Positions 52,200 to 60,107 of a stretch of DNA of 64,000 bases are shown in pieces. Position 1 is the stretch's first letter, and every line of letters starts with the position of its first letter. Source of the stretch: Candidatus Rokuibacteriota bacterium (GTDB taxonomy: Bacteria; Methylomirabilota; Methylomirabilia; Rokubacteriales; CSP1-6); assembly GCA_003220615.1 (NCBI GenBank), contig QHTB01000161.1, forward strand, positions 1 to 64,000, written 5' to 3'. A program made the position numbers and the translations under genes. The notes below the pieces were generated by a model, which was given only the letters and a program-made list of their open reading frames with translations, was not told where the DNA came from and made no database searches.

Positions 52200-53072
52200 G
52201 CGGACGAACTCGTCGCAGGAAAACGGGGGCCAAACGCGGACGACGTTGCCCAGCGGCTGGACCCGGTAGCCCGCGTCGCCCAGCAGGCTGAAGATCGCGC
52301 GCCGATCGCGCTGGGGCCACGCCTCGAACACCAGGAGGGGCCGCGCCTCGGTGAGGAGCCGCCGGGCGCCGCGAAGCACCGCCAGCTCGGTGCCCTCGAC
52401 GTCGATCTTCACCACGTCGGGGACGAGATCGCACTGCGTGGTGAACGCGTCGAGCGTGATCATCGCGACCTTGGTCGTCGTGACGTCGGCGCGGCCGCTC
52501 CAGCGCGCCTTCACGGCGTCATCGATGGTCCCCATGTACGTGGCCCCGCCGGGCACGGCGAGCTCGGCGGTGCCCGGACGAGCGCCGACGGCCGCAGTGA
52601 CGATCTCCGGAGTCACACTGTTCGCCGCGCACCACGCCTCGAAGTACGCGCGGCAGGCCGGGTTCGGCTCGAAGGCGACGACGCGGACGCCGTGCACCAG
52701 GAAGCGGATCGCGTGAGAGCCGTAGTTCGCGCCGACGTCGAACACGAGCCGGGGTGGGCGGCCCGAGGCGACGAGCTGCTCGTAGAACGCGTGGACCTCC
52801 GGGTCCCAGCCATGAAACGCGGTGGCCGCCTGCCACGACAGCGCGAACTCGCGCCGGAGCGGCAGCAGGATCGTCCGCCCGGCGAAGTCGAGCCTCCAGC
52901 CGCCGGTGACCGGATGCTCCATCTCGCCGAACGCGTGGAAGAAGCGACGCTTGCCGGCCAGGGTCAACCGCCGGTGGAGCGTGTTGATCAGCCAGAGGCC
53001 AGCCGGCGTCGAGAGCGCCGCGGGAAGTGCTCGACGAGTGAGCGGGAGGACGACGGACCGCGCGACTCCCAT
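52152..53072 (-). CDS. FkbM-family methyltransferase
   Basis: A SAM-dependent methyltransferase of about 306 residues. The SAM motif is LVFDVGANYGSHAIRFL near 110, followed by VVAFEPNPACRAYFE and the FkbM segment DVVKIDVEGTELAVLRGA near 215. FkbM proteins usually O-methylate hydroxyl groups of natural products or glycans. The N-terminal 75 residues do not resemble the family and may be a membrane-associating or dimerising part. ATG 53072 is preferred. A GTG at 53105 would add 11 residues. Convergent with the PPTase, it may tailor the NRPS product, but it is on the other strand and could belong elsewhere. Confidence 0.83.
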   Translation of the reverse strand: MGVARSVVLPLTRRALPAALSTPAGLWLINTLHRRLTLAGKRRFFHAFGEMEHPVTGGWRLDFAGRTILLPLRREFALSWQAATAFHGWDPEVHAFYEQLVASGRPPRLVFDVGANYGSHAIRFLVHGVRVVAFEPNPACRAYFEAWCAANSVTPEIVTAAVGARPGTAELAVPGGATYMGTIDDAVKARWSGRADVTTTKVAMITLDAFTTQCDLVPDVVKIDVEGTELAVLRGARRLLTEARPLLVFEAWPQRDRRAIFSLLGDAGYRVQPLGNVVRVWPPFSCDEFVRSPATNFLGLPPAERR

Positions 53073-53139
53073 CCCAGGACGTTTCCGTTGCGGGACACAT
53101 GCCACGTCCCTGCGACGTGAGACCTCGCGATTTCTCGGA

Positions 53140-55395
53140 TCAGCGCAGGCGCGGCGTGAAGCCTTTTACCGAAACGTACTGATCCGGCCACGCCACCTCG
53201 AAGCCCTGTTCCCACGCCGCGTGGCGCGTCCAGTACGGGTCGTAGAGATGGCCGCGGGCCAGCGCGCAGAGGTCGGCGCGGCCGGCCGCCAGGATCGAAT
53301 TGACGTCGGCGTACGACGCGACGGCGCCGACGGTCATCGTCGCGATCCCGGCCTCGTGACGGATGCGGTCGCTGAACGGCGTCTGGTAGAGCCGTCCGTA
53401 CGCCGGATGCTGGTGGGCCACCGTCTGGCCGGTCGAGACCGTGACGAGATCGCAGCCGTGAGCCTTGAGCCGGCGCGCAAACTCCACGGACTCCTCCGGC
53501 GTCACGCCGCCGTCGGCCCAGTCGGTGGCCGAGATCTTCACCGAGATCGGCCGGGCGGCGGGCCACACGGCGCGCACGGCGTCGAAGACGGCCAGCGGGT
53601 AGCGCAGGCGATTGTCGAGCGTCCCGCCGTACGCGTCGGTGCGCGTGTTGGTCAGCGGCGAGACGAACGACGCCAGCAAGTAGCCGTGGGCCATGTGCAG
53701 CTCGAGCATGTCGAAGCCCGCGGCCTCCGCCATCGACGCCGCCTTGACGAAGTCAGCCTGCACGCGCTCCATGTCGGCGCGGTCCATCGCCTTCGGGATC
53801 TGGCTGTGCGGGAAGTACGGGATCGCCGACGCCGAGATCAGCGGCCAGTTCCCCTCGGCCAGCGGCTCGTCGATACCTTCCCACAACCGGCGCGTGGAGC
53901 CCTTGCGCCCGGCGTGGGCGAGCTGAAGCGCGATCCGCGCCGGAGAATGCGCGTGAACGAAATCCACGACGCGCTTCCACGCCGTCACGTGCTCGGGCTT
54001 GTACATCCCCGTGCAGCCCGGGCTGATCCGGCCCTCGCGGCTCACGTCGGTCATCTCGGCGATGACGAGCCCCGCGCCGCCGACCGCGCGACTGCCGAGA
54101 TTCACCAGGTGCCAGTCGTTCGGCGTGCCGTCATCGGCCGAGTACTGGCACATCGGCGAGACGACGACCCGGTTGGCCAGGACGAGCTCGCGCAGCCGGA
54201 GCGGTATGAACATGGGCGGCGGCACCGGCTGGGCGGCAACGGACACCTTGCTCTGGTCGGCGGCCTTCGCCGCGAACCAGCGGTCCACCGTCTCGACGAA
54301 CTTGGCGTCGCGGACCTTGAGGTTGTCGTGCGTGACGCGCAGGCTGCGGGTGAGCAGGCTGAAGGCGAACTGGAGCGGCTCGAGCCGTCCGTGGTAGCGC
54401 TCGGTCTGCTCGAACCACTCGAGGCTCACCTGGGCCGCCCGCTGGATCGACTCCACCTGGGGCCGCCGCTCCTCCTCGTAGGCGTCGAGCGCGCCGGCGA
54501 CGTCGCGGTGACGGTGGAGCGCCGCGGCCAGCGCGATGGCGTCCTCCATCGCGAGCTTGGTCCCGGAGCCGATCGAGAAGTGCGCGGTGTGGGCGGCGTC
54601 ACCGATGAGCACGACGTTGTTCCAGTGCCAGTGCGCGTTCTTGACCGTCGGGAAGCTGCGCCACAGCGAGCGGTTCTTCAAGAGCCGATGGCCTTCGAGC
54701 TCGCGCGCGAAGAGCCGCTCGGCGAAGACGACGGTGTCGTCCTCGCTCACCTGGTCGAGGCCGGCGCGCCGCCACGTCGTCTCCGTCGTCTCCACGATGA
54801 ACGTCGAGTGTCGGGCGTCGTAGCGGTAGGCGTGGACGCGCCAGAGGCCGTGCGGGCTCTCCTTGAAGATGAAGGTGAAGGCGCGGAACGGAAACGTCGT
54901 GCCGAGCCACACGAACCGGTTCGGGCGCCAGTCCACGTGCGGCTGGAAGTGCTCGGCGTACTCGGAGCGGACCAGGCTGTTGACGCCGTCGGCGGCCAGC
55001 ACCAGATCGGCGTCGCGATACGGCGTGAGATCGGTGACGTCGGTCTGGAACCTCAGGGCCACGCCCAGCTCGGCGCAGCGTCGCTGGAGGATGTCGAGCA
55101 GGGCCTGGCGCGACATCCCCGAGAACCCGTGGCCGGTGGAGGCCAGAACCTGGCCCTGATAGTGGATGTCGATGTCGTCCCAGTGCGCGAAGGCGCGGGT
55201 GATCGCCTCGCCGGTGGGCCGGTCGGCCTCGATGAAGGTGTCGAGCGTGGCGTCGGAGAAGACCACCCCGAAGCCGAAGGTGTCGTCGGCCCGGTTGCGC
55301 TCGACGACGGTGACGTCGTGGCCGGGATCGGCCTTCTTCATCAGCAAGGCGAAGTAGAGCCCGGCCGGACCGCCGCCGATCGAGACGATCCTCAC
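53140..55395 (-). CDS. Fused FAD monooxygenase / OYE-type reductase (aminobenzoyl- or salicylyl-CoA type)
   Basis: A 751-residue bifunctional flavoenzyme. Residues 1-380 are a class A FAD monooxygenase: dinucleotide motif SIGGGPAGLYFALL at 5-18, later GDAAHTAHFSIGSGTKLAMEDA near 265. Residues about 395-751 are an old-yellow-enzyme barrel with VVSPMCQYSADDG, LELHMAHGYLLASFVSPLTN and the DLCALARGHLYDP end. This fusion matches 2-aminobenzoyl-CoA monooxygenase/reductase and salicylyl-CoA 5-hydroxylase, which hydroxylate (and for the former reduce) an aromatic acyl-CoA. It starts with GTG and is divergent from the alcohol dehydrogenase. With the CoA ligase, RidA and SDR at 40021-42850 it suggests aerobic aminobenzoate use. 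Confidence 0.9.
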   Translation of the reverse strand: MRIVSIGGGPAGLYFALLMKKADPGHDVTVVERNRADDTFGFGVVFSDATLDTFIEADRPTGEAITRAFAHWDDIDIHYQGQVLASTGHGFSGMSRQALLDILQRRCAELGVALRFQTDVTDLTPYRDADLVLAADGVNSLVRSEYAEHFQPHVDWRPNRFVWLGTTFPFRAFTFIFKESPHGLWRVHAYRYDARHSTFIVETTETTWRRAGLDQVSEDDTVVFAERLFARELEGHRLLKNRSLWRSFPTVKNAHWHWNNVVLIGDAAHTAHFSIGSGTKLAMEDAIALAAALHRHRDVAGALDAYEEERRPQVESIQRAAQVSLEWFEQTERYHGRLEPLQFAFSLLTRSLRVTHDNLKVRDAKFVETVDRWFAAKAADQSKVSVAAQPVPPPMFIPLRLRELVLANRVVVSPMCQYSADDGTPNDWHLVNLGSRAVGGAGLVIAEMTDVSREGRISPGCTGMYKPEHVTAWKRVVDFVHAHSPARIALQLAHAGRKGSTRRLWEGIDEPLAEGNWPLISASAIPYFPHSQIPKAMDRADMERVQADFVKAASMAEAAGFDMLELHMAHGYLLASFVSPLTNTRTDAYGGTLDNRLRYPLAVFDAVRAVWPAARPISVKISATDWADGGVTPEESVEFARRLKAHGCDLVTVSTGQTVAHQHPAYGRLYQTPFSDRIRHEAGIATMTVGAVASYADVNSILAAGRADLCALARGHLYDPYWTRHAAWEQGFEVAWPDQYVSVKGFTPRLR

Positions 55396-55536
55396 GCCTC
55401 GATTGTACCGAAAGCCCGTGGAGACCGACGCTCAATGCCGCCCTGGCGGCCCGATGCAGGCGACGCGTGGGCGGCCGATGCTGTATAAGATCGCCACCGA
55501 GCCATAACAGCGAGTTTCGAGCCCGAGGAGGCGGAG

Positions 55537-56640
55537 ATGAAAGCGACGGCGGCCGTGCTGTACGAGGTGAAGAAGCCCCTGGTGATCGAGGAGGTCGAGT
55601 TGCTCGAGCCCCGGGCCCACGAGGTGCTCGTCAAGTGGGTCGCCAACGGCGTCTGTCACAGCGACTATCACGTGATCAACGGCGACGTGCCGCATCCGCT
55701 GCCGGTCGTGCTGGGTCACGAGGCGGCGGGCGTGGTCGTGAGCGTCGGCCCCTTCGTCGAGAGCGTCAAGCCCGGCGATCACGTGTGCTCCTCCTACATC
55801 CCGTCCTGCGGCAAATGCGGCTACTGCATCGGCGGTCAGCCCACGATGTGCGCGCTGCGCGACAAGCCGCGCTGGCTGATGCTCGATGGCACCACCCGCT
55901 TTCGCAAGAACGGCACGAGCCTGAATCACTACCTTCAGGTCGGCGGCTACGCGACGCACTCCGTGCTGATGGAGGAGAGCGTCATCCCGATTCGCAAGGA
56001 CGCACCGCTCGACGTGGCGTGCCTCGTGTCCTGTGGCGTCCTGGCCGGCGCCGGGCCGGTGTTCAACCGCGCGAAGGTTCCGCCGGGGGCCAGCGTGGCG
56101 GTGTGGGGCTGCGGTGGTGTCGGGCTCAACACGATCCAGGCGGCGCGGCTCGTCGGCGCGGGCAAGATCATCGCCGTCGACGTGGTGCCTCAAAAGCTCG
56201 CGTGGGCCGAGGAGTTCGGCGCCACGCACGTCGTCAACGCCGCCACCGAGGATCCCGTCACGCGCGTCCAGGCGCTGAGCGGCACCGGAGGCGTTGACTT
56301 CGCCTTCGAGATCGTCGGCACGCAGGCGACGATCGAGCAGGCGGTGCTGGCCACTCACCGCGGCGGCACGTGCGTGGTCGTCGGCGTGTGCCCGGCGGGC
56401 ACCAGGATCTCGCTCGATCCGACGCTGTTCCTCCAGCAGCGCGTGCTCACGGGGAGCTCGTTCGGCGCGGGGCATCAGCGCACCGACGTGCCGATGCTGA
56501 TCGACCTCTTCATGGACGGCAAGTACAAGCTCGAGGAGTTGATCACTCGGAGGGTGCCGCTGACGGACGTCAACCTCGCCTACGACGCGATGCTCAAGGG
56601 CGAGGTCAAGCGCAGCGTGGTGGTGTACGACTCGCAGTAG
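55537..56640 (+). CDS. Zinc-dependent alcohol dehydrogenase (MDR family)
   Basis: A 367-residue medium-chain dehydrogenase. Catalytic zinc ligands are Cys in GVCHSDYH and the His/Glu in GHEAAG. The structural zinc loop is CGKCGYCIGGQPTMC near 90. The NAD(P) fold is WGCGGVGLNTIQAARLVGAGKIIAVD near 190. It is class III-like in overall layout but has a shortened insert. A GAGGAGG ribosome site precedes the ATG, and TATAAG at 55484-55489 may be a -10 box. It ends CAG TAG within a repeat shared with the convergent CoA ligase gene. Confidence 0.9.
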   Translation: MKATAAVLYEVKKPLVIEEVELLEPRAHEVLVKWVANGVCHSDYHVINGDVPHPLPVVLGHEAAGVVVSVGPFVESVKPGDHVCSSYIPSCGKCGYCIGGQPTMCALRDKPRWLMLDGTTRFRKNGTSLNHYLQVGGYATHSVLMEESVIPIRKDAPLDVACLVSCGVLAGAGPVFNRAKVPPGASVAVWGCGGVGLNTIQAARLVGAGKIIAVDVVPQKLAWAEEFGATHVVNAATEDPVTRVQALSGTGGVDFAFEIVGTQATIEQAVLATHRGGTCVVVGVCPAGTRISLDPTLFLQQRVLTGSSFGAGHQRTDVPMLIDLFMDGKYKLEELITRRVPLTDVNLAYDAMLKGEVKRSVVVYDSQ

Positions 56641-56670
56641 GAGGCGAGACTCGAGGGTGATGTGACCCTC
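56634..56670 (+). repeat. Left arm of a 37-bp inverted repeat with an internal hairpin
   Basis: It begins at the last Gln codon of the dehydrogenase and includes its TAG. It matches 56760-56796 in inverse orientation at 34 of 37 bases. The inner 21 bases (56650-56670) are identical. Within it, GAGGGT (56653-56658) pairs with ACCCTC (56665-56670) around a GATGTG loop, giving a terminator-like stem without a U-tract. Confidence 0.85.
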
Positions 56671-56759
56671 GTGAGACCCGTTCCCTCCGGGTCGGACGAG
56701 GCGCACCGTTGAGCGAGGAGACGACACAACGCGAGATCGCTTCAGGGCACGTGGTCGAA

Positions 56760-56796
56760 GAGGGTCACATCACCCTCGAGCGTCACCTCCTACTGC
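56760..56796 (-). repeat. Right arm of the 37-bp inverted repeat
   Basis: Read on the minus strand it covers the last Gln codon and TAG of the CoA-ligase gene and the following 30 bases. It carries the same GAGGGT-GATGTG-ACCCTC hairpin. Each convergent gene thus ends in the same sequence. The 89 bases between the arms hold no gene. Confidence 0.85.
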
Positions 56797-58076
56797 CGCC
56801 GGTCGATGAACCGTGGCGCCTTGACGCTGGCTTCGAACTCCCGGGCGAGCGTCCCGAGCGCCAGGACCTCGACCTCCGGCATCACCTCGAAGGTGTTCTT
56901 GACGGCCGCGGTCAGCGTGGCCCTGGTGGCGGCCGCGTCGGCACCGCGCACCACCTCGATCAGGAGCCTCAGCACCTCGCGGTCCTGACGCGTCACCAGC
57001 TCGGCGCGGAAATCGAGCACGCCCGCCTGCCGGAACATGAAGTCCTCGAGCTCGGTGTGATTCACGTTGACGCCGCGGAACTTGAAGAACCCGCTGGTGC
57101 GGTGGGCGTGCTTGAGAACCGGGAACACCGAGAAAGGATCGGCGTTGGGCTCGGGCCACCGCAACGTGACGATGTCACTGGAGAGCCAGCGCAGGAACGG
57201 GGTGGCCGTGTGGCTCCACAGCGGCGTCATCACGAGCGCGCCGGGCTCGCCGTCGGCCACGGGCTTGCCCGTCACTTCGTCGACGACCTCGACCAGGAAG
57301 AGATCGGCCCACAATCGCATCCCGTCGATGCCGTCGCGCTCGGACGCCATCATCGATCCCTCGGTCATGCCGAAGGTGTCGTAGACGCGGGCGCCCCACG
57401 CGCGCTCGAGCTTGGCGCGCTTGGCCGCGGTGAGCTGCTCGGCCGAGCACACGAGGGTGCGAACGCTGCTGGCCGCGAGATTCACGCCCTGGGCCTCGGC
57501 CAGGTTGGCCAGGTGCAGCGCGTAGCTCGACATCCCGGCCCACACCGTGGGCGCGAGCGACGCGATCAGCTCGAGCTGGAGCGCTGATGGCGTGGTCGTC
57601 CCCGCGCCCGCCCACACGACGCCCGCGCCGACGTCCTGGGCGCTCCGCGCGATCATCTGACCGATCGGGTGGATGCCCAGCGGAAACGAGTCGTGGACGA
57701 CGTCGCCGGCGCCGACGCCGATGCACTCCCAGATCCTGCGAAAGCCCAGCAGGCAATACCGGAGGTCTTCGGCGGTGCGCGGATAGAAGAGCGGGCGCCC
57801 GGTCGCGCCGCCCGAGCGCCAGAACTCGACGGCGGCGCTCGGCGGCTGAATGCAGAACGCCGAATAGAACGCGTCGGTATCGAGGGCTCGCAGCTCGTCC
57901 TTCGTCAGCGGCGGGATCTTCCTCCACTCGTCGGGATCGTCGAGCCGGTCGACGTCGACACCGGCCACGCGCGGGGCCAGGAACGACGAGCGCCGCGCGT
58001 GCTCGACGGCCACACGCTTGCGAGTGCGCTGGAGCGCGAAGAGCGCGTCGCGGGAGGCGGGCAAACGGACCGGCAC
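56790..58076 (-). CDS. Phenylacetate-CoA ligase-like adenylate-forming enzyme
   Basis: A 428-residue enzyme of the PaaK-like branch. The phosphate-binding loop is RSGGATGRPLFYPRT near residue 88, the acidic YDTFGMTEGSMMA near 235, and the DIVTLRW and FKFRGVNVNHTELEDFMF segments mark the C-terminal domain. PaaK enzymes activate arylacetic or other aromatic acids. The substrate here is open. It starts with GTG one base after the stop of the upstream Fe-S gene, and ends in the repeat shared with the dehydrogenase. Confidence 0.82.
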   Translation of the reverse strand: MPVRLPASRDALFALQRTRKRVAVEHARRSSFLAPRVAGVDVDRLDDPDEWRKIPPLTKDELRALDTDAFYSAFCIQPPSAAVEFWRSGGATGRPLFYPRTAEDLRYCLLGFRRIWECIGVGAGDVVHDSFPLGIHPIGQMIARSAQDVGAGVVWAGAGTTTPSALQLELIASLAPTVWAGMSSYALHLANLAEAQGVNLAASSVRTLVCSAEQLTAAKRAKLERAWGARVYDTFGMTEGSMMASERDGIDGMRLWADLFLVEVVDEVTGKPVADGEPGALVMTPLWSHTATPFLRWLSSDIVTLRWPEPNADPFSVFPVLKHAHRTSGFFKFRGVNVNHTELEDFMFRQAGVLDFRAELVTRQDREVLRLLIEVVRGADAAATRATLTAAVKNTFEVMPEVEVLALGTLAREFEASVKAPRFIDRRQ

Positions 58077-58077
58077 G

Positions 58078-59064
58078 TCAGGCCTTCGGCGCCACCGAGA
58101 TGTCGCCGATCCAGCGACACTGGGCCGTGTACGACGCGGGCCGGTCGCCGGCGCGCTCGGCCTCGACCATGGCGTCGAGCCGCGCCTGCTTGGCCGCAGT
58201 GTGCTCGGGAATGTCCTCCAGCGCGTCCTTCAGCATCGCCTCGTAGTCGGCGCCGACCGGACAGACGTCTTCGCAGCGACGGCAGCCCGTGATGACGCCG
58301 GCGCCACGCAGGATCGACTGCCAGAGATTGAAGCTCTCTTCGGAGCGGATCAGCGTCTTCTGCTTGGCGGCGTCAGGCTCGCTGACGATGCGCTCGAGAT
58401 GCTCGGCCAGCGTCGCGAAGCCGTGCGGCGAGCGATAGCGGTCGCACGTGGGCCAGTCGCGATCCCAGTGGCGGACGGTGTCGCCGGGACACGCCTTGAG
58501 GCAGCGGCCACAGGACGGGCCCAGGCAGAGCGCGGCCTCCCGGCGCTGGTCGGTGGCGCACGGGACCGAGCAGAGCACGGCGGTGAGAATCACGCGCGGG
58601 CCGAACTCGGGCGTCAAGAGCTGGAGGTTCAGGCCGAGCGTCCCGAGCCCGGCCTCGACGGCGGCGTGGGTCAGCGAGATCAGCGTCGTCTGATGGCGCT
58701 CGGGATCGCCGTCGTAACGCCAGGGATCCACGTGCGTGGGCGGGATCACGATGGCGGGGAAGCCGCGATCCTCGAGCCAGTACACCAGCTCGAGCGACGC
58801 GGTTTCGAGCAGGGTCAGCGCCAGCTCGTCGTTGTAATACTTGTGACGGTCGTTCCAGGCGAGGATCCGGGTCGAGCCGGCCGACACGCGCTTGGCCATC
58901 ACGATCACGCGGCCGGCGTCGAGCGCGGTGACGTCCGACGGCCGCCGCGGGTCGCGCGGGTCCGGTGGATGAGCGTCCATGACTTTCCCGTCGGCGATGC
59001 CGACGAGGTCGGCGCCCAGCTCACGGGCCCGCGCCTTGATCGCCTCCGCGGTCGGCGGCGCCAT
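58078..59064 (-). CDS. QueG-like double [4Fe-4S] protein (first paralogue)
   Basis: A 328-residue protein related to epoxyqueuosine reductase/reductive dehalogenase cores. Residues 140-165 carry AGLGTLGLNLQLLTPEFGPR. Two ferredoxin-type clusters follow, in CLGPSCGRCLKACP near 185 and CRRCEDVCPVGADY near 265. A cobalamin-binding role is possible because QueG binds B12. However, the sequence is too divergent to call it QueG, and queuosine genes are absent. It overlaps the second paralogue by 1 base (TGATG). There is no Tat leader or membrane anchor, unlike respiratory dehalogenases. Confidence 0.78.
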   Translation of the reverse strand: MAPPTAEAIKARARELGADLVGIADGKVMDAHPPDPRDPRRPSDVTALDAGRVIVMAKRVSAGSTRILAWNDRHKYYNDELALTLLETASLELVYWLEDRGFPAIVIPPTHVDPWRYDGDPERHQTTLISLTHAAVEAGLGTLGLNLQLLTPEFGPRVILTAVLCSVPCATDQRREAALCLGPSCGRCLKACPGDTVRHWDRDWPTCDRYRSPHGFATLAEHLERIVSEPDAAKQKTLIRSEESFNLWQSILRGAGVITGCRRCEDVCPVGADYEAMLKDALEDIPEHTAAKQARLDAMVEAERAGDRPASYTAQCRWIGDISVAPKA

Positions 59065-60056
59065 CAGCGCTTTTTCGCGTCGCGGAACGCCTGGAGCTGG
59101 CGCGCGACGAGCCCCTGGTAGCCTTCGGGCCCCACCCAGCGAACGTTCCAGCTGTTGAGGCCGTCACCGGGCGAGCCGTTCCGCCGTGCATCGAGATAGG
59201 CGCGGCCCTTGGCCACTTTCTCCGCCGTCTTCTCGGGGATGGTGCGTTGATGGTCGGCGAGGTGGGCGTGGTAATCGAAGCCGACCGGACAGACGGCGAG
59301 ACAGCGCGGGCAGTCGCCGAAGGAGCCGACGACGCGGAGCAGGCCCTGCCAGAAGCCGAACATGTCGCGTGAGCTCATCATCGCCGACTTACCTGCCCGA
59401 TCCGCCGCGACGAACTGCTCGAAGAACTGGAGGATCGTCGAGAACCCGAACTCCTGGGCGGCGCGCGCGCAGTCGCGCTTGTCGAGGCCGAAGTGGAGCA
59501 CGGCGTCGGTCGGGCACGAGTGCAGGCAGCGCGAGCACGTCTCGCCGATGCAGACCTGCTCCGTCATCGGATGATCCGGCTCCAGCGAGAGCTCGGTAAG
59601 AATGCCGGTCAGGTAGATGCGCGGCCCGAACTCGGGCGTGAGGATGTTGACGTCGAGCCCGAGCGTGCCGAGCCCGGCTTCGACACCCAGGTGGCGCGTC
59701 GAGAGCCGCCCGTACGACGCGCGCTTCAGTGCCCAGTCGGTCTCCTGGGCGGCGAGGATGAACGATGGATGCCCGGCGCGCTCGAGCGTGTCGGCCACCT
59801 GATAGGCCACGCGGTCCATCTTGCGCAGCACGAGCATGTCCATGTACTGCACGGGGACGTACGAGCGGCAGCGGAAGGCGCCGGCCGGGATGCGCTGGGC
59901 GACGACGATGACGCTCTTCACGTAGGGCGAGATGCGCTCGGGAGTCTGAGGCCACTTCGGATCGGGCGGGTGGGCGTTGAGCGTCGCCGCCGAGGCGACG
60001 CCCACGAGGTCGGCCCCGAGGTCCTTCGCGAGCTGCTTGACCTGCGCGGCATCCAC
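59064..60056 (-). CDS. QueG-like double [4Fe-4S] protein (second paralogue)
   Basis: A 330-residue paralogue of the downstream gene. It shares LGADLVGVA near the N-terminus, AHPPDPKWPQ, the AGLGTLGLDVNILTPEFGPRIYLTG core and two cluster motifs, CIGETCSRCLHSCP and CPRCLAVCPVGFDY. The GTG at 60056 aligns its start with the paralogue. It is the first gene of a three-gene minus-strand unit with the PaaK-like ligase. The unit is divergent from the Liv operon, with 51 bases between the starts. A heteromeric or sequential redox role with its partner is an inference. Confidence 0.78.
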   Translation of the reverse strand: MDAAQVKQLAKDLGADLVGVASAATLNAHPPDPKWPQTPERISPYVKSVIVVAQRIPAGAFRCRSYVPVQYMDMLVLRKMDRVAYQVADTLERAGHPSFILAAQETDWALKRASYGRLSTRHLGVEAGLGTLGLDVNILTPEFGPRIYLTGILTELSLEPDHPMTEQVCIGETCSRCLHSCPTDAVLHFGLDKRDCARAAQEFGFSTILQFFEQFVAADRAGKSAMMSSRDMFGFWQGLLRVVGSFGDCPRCLAVCPVGFDYHAHLADHQRTIPEKTAEKVAKGRAYLDARRNGSPGDGLNSWNVRWVGPEGYQGLVARQLQAFRDAKKR

Positions 60057-60107
60057 GGACCGGATTATAATCCGCCACGAATCCAACCAGCCGGGAGGAA
60101 CCCCATC

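Noticed and set aside
52822-55488. Long plus-strand open frame of 888 codons
   Set aside because: It lies opposite the clear FAD-monooxygenase/OYE gene. Its predicted protein is a repetitive Arg/His/Asp/Ala-rich antisense product with no domain, typical of high-GC shadow frames.
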